Below, one piece after another: positions 1 to 10,829 of a DNA stretch of 64,000 nucleotides (position 1 is the first letter of the stretch; the number at the start of each line of letters is the position of its first letter). Where the stretch lies: NCBI GenBank assembly GCA_031308135.1, contig JAHLJT010004567.1, positions 133,771,060 through 133,835,059 on the forward strand. Direction: 5' to 3'. Under the pieces are notes generated by a model. That model saw only the letters and a list, made by a program, of their open reading frames with translations, was not told the origin of the DNA and did not search any database. Both the position numbers and the translations under genes were made by a program. The DNA comes from Acheta domesticus (taxonomy: Eukaryota > Arthropoda > Insecta > Orthoptera > Gryllidae).

Positions 1-2235
1 AGATCCACACAGTGACCTCGAAATTAACGGATCAACGAAACCTCCAAATGATCTCATTGGATAGGATGCTTTATTTAACTGGCAACGACGAATTCTGATG
101 CTGGGCGAGAGAAAGTTAAATTAGTCACTTCGAGGTTTCGGGACATATTCCTCCTCAATTTCCCCAAAGTGGAGGGCTTCTAACATGTTGGGTCCAAACC
201 TACCGCGGAGGACAAACAGTACAAACCCGACACACCTGGATATTCTACTCATCTCCCCCACTGCGTTCGCTTTGGCACTAACGACATGAGTGCTTAGGAA
301 CACGGATGGGCGAGTAACTTCACCTGAGTTTGACGCGAGATCCAAGCTTTCTTGGGAAAACTAAAGAAGACATAAAAAATTAACAATCCGAAGAACTCAT
401 TAAATAATCATTTGTGATCCTCGTTCAATACTAGAACCGAGATTCTAGCTTTTTAGAGGGAAAGGAAGTAAGAAGGGAGTTGCCGAAAAAATACGGTAAC
501 GGAACTGACATTTTTAATCGTCTATCAGAGATACAACCTGAATCGTAATCTCCCTCTGCGGGAGTGCAGCTTCTGAAAAAAATTGTGGCAATAATTTATC
601 GTAGCCTTCCGCTACCACAATTGCAAATGCTCTGTGTGCACCGCCGTCTTTCTCGATTCTCTTGTTTTGATAACCATTATTAACGTTTTTGGTTAGTTTT
701 TTGAGGACGGACACTGTCAGAAACACAGTCAAATTAAACTATTGAGAACACAGTCAAATTACACTAGTGAATACGTTTCGAGCCTGACATAATGATATCA
801 ATTATTGTAAAACATAGGTAACATCTTATGATTTTAAAACAAGCAAATAGAGAGCAAAAACATCTTCTGATCATATGATTGTAAAACAAAGGTAACATCT
901 TATTTTCATTCAAAAACATAATTTTTCATTCCAGTTTGTTTTTCAACACAAAATATCGAAAATCTGAAATTGTTTTCGTTTTGCCTATATATATAGTAAC
1001 TTGCAATAAATAATACTCTATTTTTGCCAGCTGGTTTTGCTCTCTATTCAGACATTATACTGACTCCACACACTCCATACGAGTCAAATGAACACGTTGA
1101 AAGACACCTCATTGCGTCTGGGGCCATTTCGGTTCCACTTTCGCCTCCACTGTGACAGCGACGCTTTCTGGCGCTGTTCGCCATGCAAATCAGCTTCGTT
1201 ACATTCTCATCGCGCATTTCGCGGGACCCGACGTGGTGAGCGAACTCCACTATTCGAGGTGCTCCGACTCGCAAAATACGAAAGAGGAACTCAAATCATT
1301 TATGACAGCACGTGAGACCCTCTTGCTGGTCTTATTTCCCCGCTGTTTGAGAATGTAGATGAACTGTGTGTTACTCTGACTTAGCTTTGTTCATATCCCG
1401 AAAACACAATATGAAAGATAATTAAATTCTATATAGTATGACATAACTCTTTTTGTCGCGCCACTGTGGCGAGAAACAACATTATTTTCCTATCTATTCA
1501 ATTAAATTAATTACTTCGTCACAAACATTAATTTTTTATCAAAATTCTTAAAGATAGGCTTTTAGTATTTCTGAACTGTTATCGCAAGTAAAAACGTATT
1601 AATCAATAAAAAGTAAATAGTAATTTACTTTACAAGGTAAGAAAGTGGGTGTGTCCATGATTAGATGGGAGAGTTCCCGGACGAAGCCGACAGGCCAAGT
1701 CTAGGAATCCCGTCGTGTCACATAAAGTCACTTTTACCATGTGATGTTGGGCCTATTTTATTCGAGACCTCAATTTTATGACAATTTTTTCGTGTGAAAT
1801 ACCAATGTAATTAATGATCATGAGATCATACTATGCATTCTTCCGCTCAGGGGTTGGTACATATTTTGTTTTCTAATTGTTGTTTCTCATTACAAGTAGT
1901 TTACAAGTTTCTCATTACAAGGAAATACTTTCGATACGTTTCCAGGCAGGTCTTGAAAATAGTTGAACTTTCATGTCCGAATACTGTGTAAGTATGTGTA
2001 ATTTTCTAGATGGACTCGAATAAAACTTATTACACGCCTTCTCCGGCGCAAAATAGAAATCATGAGAAATTCAATAGAATTATTTACGTATACGTAGCAA
2101 TATTTTTTCTTGTCTGATAATATTAATGAGCATTAGGCGACAAATATTAATTTCTCCGTCTTACCCTTACGGATGGATAAATGATAAAATCCTATGTTAC
2201 ACTCTACAGATTAGCTATTCCATATGTAACTAGGT
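1..2235. other. Intergenic, no gene seen
   Basis: AT-rich unique-looking DNA. All open frames are short (under 80 codons) and match no family I recognise. The only structure noted is a 26-bp direct repeat at 804-829 and 878-903 (core ggtaacatcttat), and a 14-bp inverted match (aatagagagcaaaa) at 846-859 and 1035-1048. Neither looks functional. Confidence 0.6.
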
Positions 2236-2451
2236 AAATCTTGCCTCCATCGATTCTCACTTGCTCACTCGCCTCCTTCCCTCCGCCCTCATACACTTTT
2301 CTAGTGCCGCCCGCTCGCTGTATCTCGCCGCGTTCTCGCCTCCATCCCTCCCCCTCGTCCCTCCGTTCCTTCACATCGCCCTTGTCAGTGTTGTTTTCTC
2401 AGCTTCCCTCCCGCCCTCTCACCACCTTCTTAGTGCATTCTCGCCACTATA

Positions 2452-2456
<5 letters not shown>

Positions 2457-2484
<28 letters not shown>

Positions 2485-2893
2485 TTCGCGTTCTCTCTCT
2501 CGCCTTCTCTCTCTCGCCTTCTCTCTCTCTCGCCTTCTCTCTCGCCTTCTCTCTCTCTCGCCTTCTCTCTCTCGCCTTCTCTCTCTCGCCTTCTCTCTCT
2601 CGCCTTCTCTCTCTCGCCTTCTCTCTCTCGCCTTCTCTCTCTCGCCTTCTCTCTCTCGCCTTCTCTCTCTCGCCTTCTCTCTCTCGCCTTCTCTCTCTCG
2701 CCTTCTCTCTCTCGCCTTCTCTCTCTCGCCTTCTCTCTCTCGCCTTCTCTCTCTCGCCTTCTCTCTCTCGCCTTCTCTCTCTCGCCTTCTCTCTCTCGCC
2801 TTCTCTCTCTCGCCTTCTCTCTCTCGCCTTCTCTCTCTCGCCTTCTCTCTCTCGCCTTCTCTCTCTCGCCTTCTCTCTCTCGCCTTCTCTCTC
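2457..2893. repeat. (CT)n plus 14-bp pyrimidine minisatellite
   Basis: A CT dinucleotide run (2459-2484) passes into about 28 near-identical copies of a 14-bp unit, ttctctctctcgcc. The + strand is almost pure pyrimidine. Because 14 is not a multiple of 3, every reading frame cycles through all phases and stays open on both strands, giving spurious Ser/Leu-rich and Arg/Glu-rich proteins with a 14-residue period. A CpG-rich stretch follows at 3060-3280. Confidence 0.95.
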
Positions 2894-3039
2894 TCCTCTG
2901 CCCTTCCGATGTTCTCTTAGCGCTCTCTCCCCCGCGTTCGTGTCCAACCTCCCATCCTGCCTTCTCTCTATCCTCTCGCGTTCTTCTCCCCATTCCTCTC
3001 ACCCACTCGCCACCCTCCAGTCATAATCTCGCCTAACCT

Positions 3040-3540
3040 TTGGCCACCCTGGACACCATCCCAAACACCTGGCCGTTCCCATCGCCCTGCCGCCGCCGCC
3101 CAGAACACCTCGCCCCTGGGGCCCGCCCGCGGCGGCCGCCCCGCCCGCCGGTATCCGTATCCCGGCGCGGTCTGATTTTAATATGAATCCCGGCGAGGGC
3201 GGCGCACAAGCGTTCGTTTGCATAGCACATAATGCGCGGCGAGGGCCGACCCGCCGGGCGGAGTCACCTCGTCTCCGCGGACAGCGAATGAAAGAGGCGA
3301 GATATACGGGGATGAATAAATTAAGATGAAAAGCGGGAGGGGCGGCTCTGGGGATAAAAAACGGAAAACATTTTTCAGCATCCGCAGCCGGCGCATGAGC
3401 GAAACCGGAAGGAATTAAATAGAATATTCAGCGGCTCTTCGCTGGAAATAAAACTCGGGATTGTGCCGTAAACACACGCGCGTTGCGCCTGACAGGACGG
3501 GGAAGGACAGATGCGTGTAGCTCGTCGCGGGGTCATCCCA
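3040..3540. other. CpG-rich island without recognisable gene
   Basis: GC-rich stretch with many CpG dinucleotides (densest at 3090-3260) next to the pyrimidine minisatellite. Its short frames show no known domain. It could be an unmethylated island or a promoter of a gene outside the window, but nothing in the sequence decides this. Confidence 0.4.
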
Positions 3541-3735
3541 TCCCCCACATTTGGAACTTGATTGAATTTTCACAATTAAGAGAAATGTTTAAACACGTGT
3601 TCGTAAATGCAGGACCGCAGACGATTCATTTTAAGTGAAGCCAGATAACCGTTTTTTCTGCACCATCCTGAATTTGCATCAGCTGAATTGTACTGAACTG
3701 AATTGTGCTTTAACTTTTGAATCAATGACGCCCTA

Positions 3736-3880
3736 TCTCGATTAGTTTTACTGTCAGGTTTTCGTTTATCCATTGAGTAAATGCTGAGATGGCCTGAACG
3801 TCTGGGTCAATATCCCCTTCTCGTTCAGTTTTATTGTCAAGCTTCCCTTGATTCCATTGAATAAATGCTGAGATGGCCTC
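3736..3880. repeat. 84-bp imperfect tandem duplication
   Basis: Two adjacent units (3736-3795 and 3819-3879, offset 83-84 bp) share a tctcg start, the core agttttaYtgtca and a nearly identical end, aaatgctgagatggcct. No coding role seen. Confidence 0.8.
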
Positions 3881-3907
3881 TTGTTTTGCTTTTGAATATT
3901 AGCACGC

Positions 3908-4570
3908 ACTTGAAAGGTTATACTTATACTGAGGACGGAATAGGCCATTAGGCCTAATCCCTAAAGTTGAAGACAAAGTTATTGTATGTTCACTCATAGA
4001 ATGTATACATGAGTTCTCTTATAATTTTGTTAAATACTTTAATCATTTGTCCCAGGAGACTTCACTACACGCATGCTGCGTTGAACTCTCTTTTGCTATT
4101 TGCGAGTGGAGTAGGGTCGAAGGGATTGTTTTTGTTGTTTTTTGTGAGCTATATTAGAAAATCAAATCTGTAGTTCGTTTGCCGTTGCAAACATGTCTAT
4201 TACCCAGGTGGGAAATTGTTTAGTTTTGAAATGTTGCTTAACACGTTTGTTTGTACCTTTATTCAAAATTCAACTATGATTAGTAACCAAGCAAGGTGGT
4301 TTTCCGGAGCTCGTGCACATTTAATGCGTCACGTACAGTTTTGACTGGTTTTGACGATGAACAAATCAAATATTTATTAACGGAGACGAAGTTTCATGGT
4401 CTTCACCACCTCACCCATTGAGTATTTAATCATTTGTCACGTCAAATAAAATTACAAGAGAACTCATGTGTACATTCTATGAGTGAACATACAATTACTT
4501 TTTCTTCAACTTTAGGGATTAGGCCTAATGGCCTATTCCGTCATCAGTATAAGTTATCAACCTTTCAAGT
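3908..4570. repeat. Inverted repeat, ~125-bp arms, ~405-bp loop
   Basis: The left arm (3908-~4032) and right arm (~4443-4570) are reverse complements with few mismatches. Landmarks are acttgaaaggtt at the outer ends, then ggaataggccattaggcc, tattgtatgttcactcat and gagttctctt towards the loop. The loop is about 405 bp and holds no recognisable gene. It could be a foldback or miniature DNA element. I did not find a clear target duplication. Confidence 0.85.
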
Positions 4571-5095
4571 CGTTGGTTGAAAGATGCCTAACAGTCCGTT
4601 TATGTGTTCATTTCTTGATGATCTGGAAGGGTGAGACCAGCAACACATGTTAGGAACTTCATTTCACATGTTTCAATTTTTCTCTTTATGTGATCTATTT
4701 AGAGACCGATTTTCGCAGCCATAAATTAAAAACTGGTCAGCCGATAATTAATAGTTTGGTTTAGTCTGTCGTTTGGTCATTTTTTAAGATCCTGTTTTTT
4801 TCCACAAATTTGTTGGAATCTTCCTAATTTAATATCATCATTGCGTTGTAGTAAATACGACAAATTGGAGGTTACCTCTTCTATATTTTTATTATCAAGT
4901 ATAAATTTGCATCTTACATGGTCTGATCGCCAAGATTTTAGATTTAGATGTTGAAATGTTTAATTTGTAATCTTTTATTGCATTTTGGAGTTCATATTCT
5001 TCTATTTGTAGTTTTGTTTCTGAATCTGCAATGATTACTCTACCATGAGCAAATTGCAAGGTCTTCAATTATATATTGCTGTTGTTTAGCCAAGG
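4571..5095 (-). pseudogene. Decayed LINE reverse-transcriptase fragment
   Basis: The minus strand, read across three frames, gives recognisable pieces of a LINE reverse transcriptase. First (about 5080-4915) comes a palm segment where the usual FADD catalytic box reads FAHG, followed by IIADSE and a KLNIST/KSKIL segment typical of the region after the box. Next (about 4930-4790) is an RCKFILDNK segment, usually followed by a YLG motif. Then (about 4700-4610) comes EMKFLTCVAGLTLPDH, the thumb-like segment common in insect LINE ORF2 proteins. Several stops and frameshifts and the lost Asp pair make it inactive. It abuts the right arm of the inverted repeat at 4570, so its 3' part may have been cut there. 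The family assignment rests on motif order, not a database search. Confidence 0.8.
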
Positions 5096-6380
5096 AGAAG
5101 TCAATACATCGCATCTGAAGCGCGACTCAAGTGCAGCTCAGTACAGAATATTTTATTGGTCACCTGGAAGAACCATAGTAAGTCGACTTTTCTCGAAAAC
5201 GAAAACTTTGGACGAAAAATTAATTGCATAAAACTTTATGAAATAACTAAAAGGGTCTACACTATTATTCTGGTTTAATTAAATTCCATAACCACCAATG
5301 CACAAGTGTATCTGTATATTGGTGTTGGCGAAATGATATTAAATGGATTAGTTCTTCGTTTTGTTTACACTTGAGAAATAAATCTACTATCTGCAATTCT
5401 AAGTTGCTTTTTCTTTATGTTTCAGGTGAGTCAGACCAGAAAACTGAAATGACAGGACCACGTGAGTAAAAATAAATTTTCATAATCGTCGTATCACTTA
5501 TGCAACAAAATTGACGGGCTAATGTGGGCTAGTAGGAGTCATGCTGTATTTATAATGTAAAGATAATTGGATTTGAAACACATTCTTCAAATAAAAATTT
5601 AGATATATATTCAACACGTCTTCGTAAACTTTCTGTGTCTCATCTGTTTCTAAATTTCATCAGAGTATTTGTTGAAAATATTTACAAAGTAAAAGTATTC
5701 CTGATTAAACCTACACTTACCTGTGGTTCAATTTCGTAATCGTTAATTTTATGTTGAACCTACTTTCATAAACATTTATATATACTACCTCGGACTTCAA
5801 TATTATCTACTATCTCTTTCAAAATTCCATTAATCTAAATGGAAAAAGATTATAAATTATTTAATAAAATGTAGAAAGGTTGCATAACGCTAAGATTCAA
5901 CATTAATTTGTATTTTTTGAATAGTTCTTATAGCATGCGAAATGTAAATCAAACTATTCATTCACTGTAACAAACTACATTAATCTTAACTAATTTCCAT
6001 TTTTATTCTATTTAGGTTATTTGATTATCGTCTAATTGTAATATTCAAAAACAAGTCATTATTTAATACATACATCTGTAGAAGAATTCATTTTTTCCAC
6101 CTAATTTGAAATAATAAATAATAATAACAATAACAATAACAATAATAATACATTCATATTAATATTATAATATTGTTATTATAATACATAATTATAATAA
6201 TTATTATTAGATTATTGTTTTTAGTGTGTTATTATTGTAACAAGGTGCGATAATATTCATCTCTAAACTGTTTCATTTTCCATATTGTTACTAACTCTTT
6301 TAAACACATATATTCATCTGTTTATTTTGCACACCAATACCAAATCGAAATTCTCTCATTATAATACGTACGAGTACTAG
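5096..6380. other. Intergenic AT-rich stretch
   Basis: No gene seen. It contains an AATA/ATAACA-type simple repeat at about 6115-6230 with local self-complementarity (TATTATAATA runs). Confidence 0.6.
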
Positions 6381-6765
6381 TCTTGGCAGTACCGTGGCGC
6401 GACCGTATTAAGCCGCAGGTCGCCTAGTAGCTAGCCCACCTCCGCTCCCGCAATACCTCATGACAGAAATACCAACGAGTCCTTATTTCACGAGCGTCGT
6501 AACGGCCGGTGTCATGGCATTGTTTACTTGTCGCATTAGGGCAGGATGGTAATGACGCAACCTGCCCAAGGTCGGTGCGCGATGCGGCCGCATAGAGCGC
6601 GCAGCTGTTGAATGCGTCATTATGAAGCGCAGATGGCCGTGTCTCCCCCCCTCCTCAGCACATTTCTGAATTACCCGCCCTACGTGGATTGTCCGTCACG
6701 GGGTAATAGAGCGAGAGATAGCGTCACAAAAGTGACGTAAAATGCTTTGGAATCTGAATAAATAG
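6380..6765. other. CpG-rich stretch, no gene recognised
   Basis: GC-rich sequence with many CpGs directly upstream of the hAT-like element at 6770. No open frame of note. Confidence 0.4.
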
Positions 6766-6769
6766 GTAC

Positions 6770-7369
6770 CAGAGCCGGAGGTGGACAATTTTGGACCCGG
6801 GGCAATGCTGAAACGTAGACCCCCCCCTCGCGAAAGAAATTAAAAATCTGAAGGTTGTGTCAAGAAACTATAGGAGTTATTTTATGTCAACAAATAAAAA
6901 TTACAACGTTTAAGCCACAATAGTTTTTGGAAATATATTTTAAATAATAGTTTTTTAAGTAAATATATTTAATGATCGAATAATATAATTTCCATGGTGA
7001 GCTTAAAACGTTAAAAATGTTGTTGTGTTTTATTAGGGTTTAATAAAATCACTTATTGAATACACGAAATAAATATGAATTTTCATAGGACCTATTTCAA
7101 TGTTGGCGTCGTTTGATTCATTTCATAGAATCCTACCTGATAAGTAATGAATGACTATAATTAACTATTTAAGGTAAAAAATTAATTACAAATTTTATGA
7201 AATATTAGACTACTGTTCCGCGACTTATAAAATTACGATAACGATTTTCTAGAGTTCTAATTTCTTTTTCAATTTTTTACTAATTTTTCCCCATCAGTCC
7301 CATCATCGGGCCCCTTGATTTGCGGGGTCCTGGGCATTCTGCTTCTCCCCTTGCCTAGCGCCGGCACTG
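6770..7369. mobile_element. hAT-like non-autonomous element, 600 bp
   Basis: The termini start CAGAGCCGG and, on the opposite strand, CAGTGCCGGCG, giving short CAG-starting inverted repeats. Just inside both ends are strings of G/C typical of one group of hAT elements (GGACCCGGGGC left, GGGCCCC right). The flanking 8 bases are ataggtac (6762-6769) and attgctac (7370-7377), matching 6 of 8, as expected of an old 8-bp target duplication. The interior is AT-rich and non-coding. Superfamily call is from termini and TSD length only. Confidence 0.6.
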
Positions 7370-7377
7370 ATTGCTAC

Positions 7378-9230
7378 TATTCTGTGAATCTAAAATAAGA
7401 ATCCGTCTGTCGTGCCGTGAGCGGGACAAATGTCAGTGGAACGTCGAAAAAATGTGAAAGAAGTACAGCTGATTTATTCGAAACTGTTTTAAATCTGGTA
7501 GACTATCCCTATACCTCCACAATAGTAAACAATAAAAACTAATGTCTTCTTAATACTTAAATATGTGTGATTCATTATGGGTTGGTTCAGCAAATTTTTA
7601 GGTTGTTTACATCACATTTTTTCTCTTTTATATAATTCATCTCTCCAGCAGTTTCGTAATGTCCCATTACGGAGGCGACAGTATTTTTATTCAACATTTT
7701 ATTACAATCGGTTCACTGAATTTAAAATGTTTTCAAATCAGATAAAATGGCTTTATGACATGTTTACAGCGTTGAATCGCCCACCCCTGCCTCCCTGAGG
7801 CTTGGCAGGGCGATGAATTTTGTAACTGCGGAAGTTTTCAAATAAATTACTTTTTTATGAGACTAGTTCTCGGACTCAAGCATCGGAACGAATCGTAGCT
7901 GGGAAGTTAATTATGAAGGGCGTTCTTTCTTCTGTCGCTTGAAGTCCGTCTAAGGCATCATGACGCTAACGAACTGACATGTCGGTGGTGTGAAATAAGA
8001 ATACAACAAAGCAGGAATAGATGAGGAAAGAATAGCTGAAAGGAAAGGAGAAAAGGAAGAGTAAAAATATTCCAGGAAAAGGGACAGACAGAGGGAAGGA
8101 CGGACAGACAGACGTTTTGCCATCAATCAATTTTTCGTTATCAAGAAAACATGGATTCTAAGTACACAACGTCTTAAAGGAAGTAATTTATTACATATGT
8201 AGTAAAATTCGTCGTTTTCTGGAGCACAATTAGATTACTTTCTCTTCTTAAAAAGTAAGGGCAAGAAAGTAATTTTTGTTTAAAAACCTATTACAAATCT
8301 ATTTGTTTAATGGTCGTGTCAACAACTTCATTTTTATCTCCAATTTTCAAAATAATATTAATATTTATTAAAAACCAATTTCTAATAAATAAACGGTGGT
8401 TATCTCTCTTTGTTTCAAATTTCTGCAATGTATGTGGTAATCCGTCTATTCAACCTAAGGGGTTGGCGGCGAAAAGCTTGTACCGACGGCCCCATCTCTT
8501 AATGTAAGAATCCTAGGCTCCACAAACGGAATTCTTTTATCAGCAAAAAACTGCGTGGGAAATTGTATACTATTTTAGTATCTACTGGCTGTCCGGGCCA
8601 CCGGCCTAGGACGCGGCATGCCTAGGATGCCCGGACAGGCAAGTAAATGACACTGGTCCCGGAAGCCTACGCTGTATTGTATATTGTATTTTTTCCACAA
8701 CTTCTAATTTTTCAGCAGCGAAATTATTTGATGTGGCTTTAACTATCAGTGAAAAGTTATCCTGGTGAGCTACGACATGATTATTCCCTTGTAGTTGAAT
8801 AAATTGAAGCTGGAGGCGAGTGTAAAAAATTATTGGATTCACTTCTACCGCGGATTTATTTTCCGTGCTAGAACTACAATCAATTTCAATCGAAAATGTA
8901 CCACATCTCAGACTTGCTAAGAGCGCTGTGTGCATAAATATACAATTAGTACAATCGTATATAAAATACAGTTAGTTTGAAAAGAGAAATATGTATTAAT
9001 ATTCTTTGTCAACTTAGTATGTAGGTCCCATGCAATGGGCACTAGCAATGATAACGCTTAGACAGCAACATTTAGGAAAGAAAAGGTATCGCTACAGACT
9101 TGATTCATCATTTTACATTCTGTACAACCTTTTAACCTTTTTAGCGTAAAAAGGTTCACACGAAAAGGGAATAGAGAAGCTATTTAAGTACGAATATAAT
9201 ATTGTAAGAACTGTATATATTATTTTTGCA
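7378..9230. other. Intergenic, no gene seen
   Basis: Mostly AT-rich. A 109-codon minus-strand frame (8935-8606) shows no recognised domain. Its 3' end runs into an imperfect GC palindrome at 8587-8637 with arms ctgtccgggc and gcccggacag enclosing two CCTAGG sites. I call neither a gene. Confidence 0.5.
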
Positions 9231-9300
9231 GTGAGCATTCAACACTTGTACGGTATTCTTGAGCAGACAAATCGCACAGCACATGAGTGACCGAAGGGAC

Positions 9301-9454
9301 GAGCGAGGACGGACGAGGACGGGCGAGGACGGGCGAGGACGGGCGAGGACGGGCGAGGACGGGCGAGGACGGGCGAGGACGGGCGAGGACGGGCGAGGAC
9401 GGGCGAGGACGGGCGAGGACGGGCGAGGACGGGTGAGGACGGGTGAGGACGGGT
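9301..9454. repeat. 10-bp minisatellite gggcgaggac x ~15
   Basis: About 15 head-to-tail copies of the decamer gggcgaggac, with ggacgaggac and gggtgaggac variants at the edges. The frames through it encode Arg/Gly/Glu or Pro/Ser repeats on the two strands and are artefacts of the repeat. Confidence 0.95.
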
Positions 9455-9574
9455 GCCGGGCTGGCTCTCTCATTGATGAACGAGGAAGGCTAGCGCCCGC
9501 GATCCGGACAGCCAGCGACCTCCGCGGCGGAGGCGAAGGCGACGGTGCCCCTTTAATATGTATTAGTATTTCAT

Positions 9575-9760
9575 TGGGAGGGAGGGTGGGGCGGAAGGGG
9601 AAGGGGAAGGGGAAGGAGGGGGAGGGAAGGGGAGACCACCGGCGCTTCACTCCGTGGGATTGCGCTGCGAGGGATCCGTCGCAGCGCTCGGGGGCGCCCG
9701 GCCGCTGCGCCGCCGCCGAAGGCCCAAGGGAGAGGAGACTCCCCAAGACGAGGAACGCAG
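9575..9760. other. G-rich simple repeat and CpG-rich sequence
   Basis: A (ggggaa)n-like purine run at about 9597-9632 is followed by CpG-rich sequence up to about 9750. No gene recognised. Confidence 0.6.
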
Positions 9761-9920
9761 AGGATATCGATACTTCAAATCTCGAAGGGAAAAGGAAAAA
9801 TTGTCCTTTTTTGACACCCATCGATATATTGGCATATCAACATGCGTCAAGTTATTGACATTATTAATACATCGAGATCCATTGATATTCTGACATACAT
9901 CGATTTATTTATTGCTTACT

Positions 9921-10695
9921 GTTTTCGGGCGCGTCAACGGCTAAAGTCATATGTCCCGTATGTGTAGTGTGTGTGTTTTTATCGCGGGAGGTGGCGGAGA
10001 TTTTTCCCGCTGGATGGCGAGATCCCATGCCGCCAATAAGTCGGATGATTGATTGATGATTCCAGGCGCGTCAACTGCTAAGGTCATTAGTTCCATAGGT
10101 GTAGTACATGTTACCCGCCTTGGAAGGCGGCGGTGATCTTCCTTCACTGGATAGTGATATCCGGCGCCGACCTACCGTCGGTAAGCGGGGTTTACTCCAA
10201 CCAGGTTTCTCCGACCAGCGGGGCACCGCACCTGCCGGGACAAACTCTTAAGTTCCCGAACGATCTCCGGACATGTGGTAGTGAAGTGCGTGCACGTGTG
10301 GGTAAGGCAGAAGTGAGGATAGGACAAGGAAGGGAAGGAAAGATCCCGCGCGGTCAGTGGCCCGTTTGTTAGGGTACTGCTTTGGCATTCGCCTGGTATT
10401 GATCACAGAAACCACAGAAAACTACCAATCAGAGCAGCCGGCCGCTAGAATTCTCCTCCAGACAGCGACTGAATTCAACCTAGCTATTTCGCTAGTGTCG
10501 AAAATCCTGCCACGATCGGAACTCGAACTTACGAACTACTGGTCAGAGGTCTACTAATGCAGTATCATTAGTTGATGAGACCTGAGGCATCTCCTGCCGG
10601 TGCCTACATGTCAGCTAGCAGGTTTTTCCTAACCAGGTACCTCCCAACAGTATAGTACCGCACCAGCCAGAACAAGTTCTAAGCTCCCGACCGTT
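9921..10695 (-). mobile_element. SINE family A, older copy interrupted by a second copy
   Basis: The 3' part lies at 9921-~10044 (diagnostic cgggcgcgtcaac, then the ggatggcgagatcc block). The matching next part of the family consensus resumes at ~10602-10695 (taaccaggtacctccca ... ctaagctcccga). The order matches the intact copy at 19602-20153, so the 10045-10601 copy was inserted into this one. The 5' tRNA-like head is missing. Surrounding DNA (9760-9910 and 10695-10830) is rich in ATCGAT motifs and may be an older element that received both SINEs. Confidence 0.8.
10045..10601 (-). mobile_element. SINE family A, full-length nested copy
   Basis: Read on the minus strand it starts with a degenerate tRNA-like head at the 10601 end, continues through the family's ~450-bp body (gctagaattctcctc block, then the ccggcgccgacctaccgtcg block) and ends with the gcgcgtcaactgc segment and a short TGAT-repeat tail at 10045. 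It lies inside an older copy of the same family. The body is transcribed by RNA polymerase III in such families and moved by LINE machinery; that is family knowledge, not seen here. Confidence 0.85.
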
Positions 10696-10829
10696 AAATC
10701 GATATCCATTCATACATCCATTTTGTGACATCCATTATTCACTATTTCGATCTTCATAAATCGATTTATTGGCTAATGTTGACTATCGACTATCTTTATC
10801 GGCTATCTGTATATCGACATTACCAGGTT

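Noticed and set aside
2241..3026. 261-codon + frame and overlapping frames on both strands
   Set aside because: It runs through the 14-bp minisatellite; the protein is a 14-residue Ser/Leu repeat and frames stay open in several phases, so it is an artefact.
8606..8935. 109-codon minus frame
   Set aside because: Composition is protein-like, but no domain is recognised and it ends inside a GC palindrome; unsupported.
9259..9858. 199-codon + and 213-codon - frames
   Set aside because: Both are opened by the 10-bp minisatellite; no domain outside the repeat.
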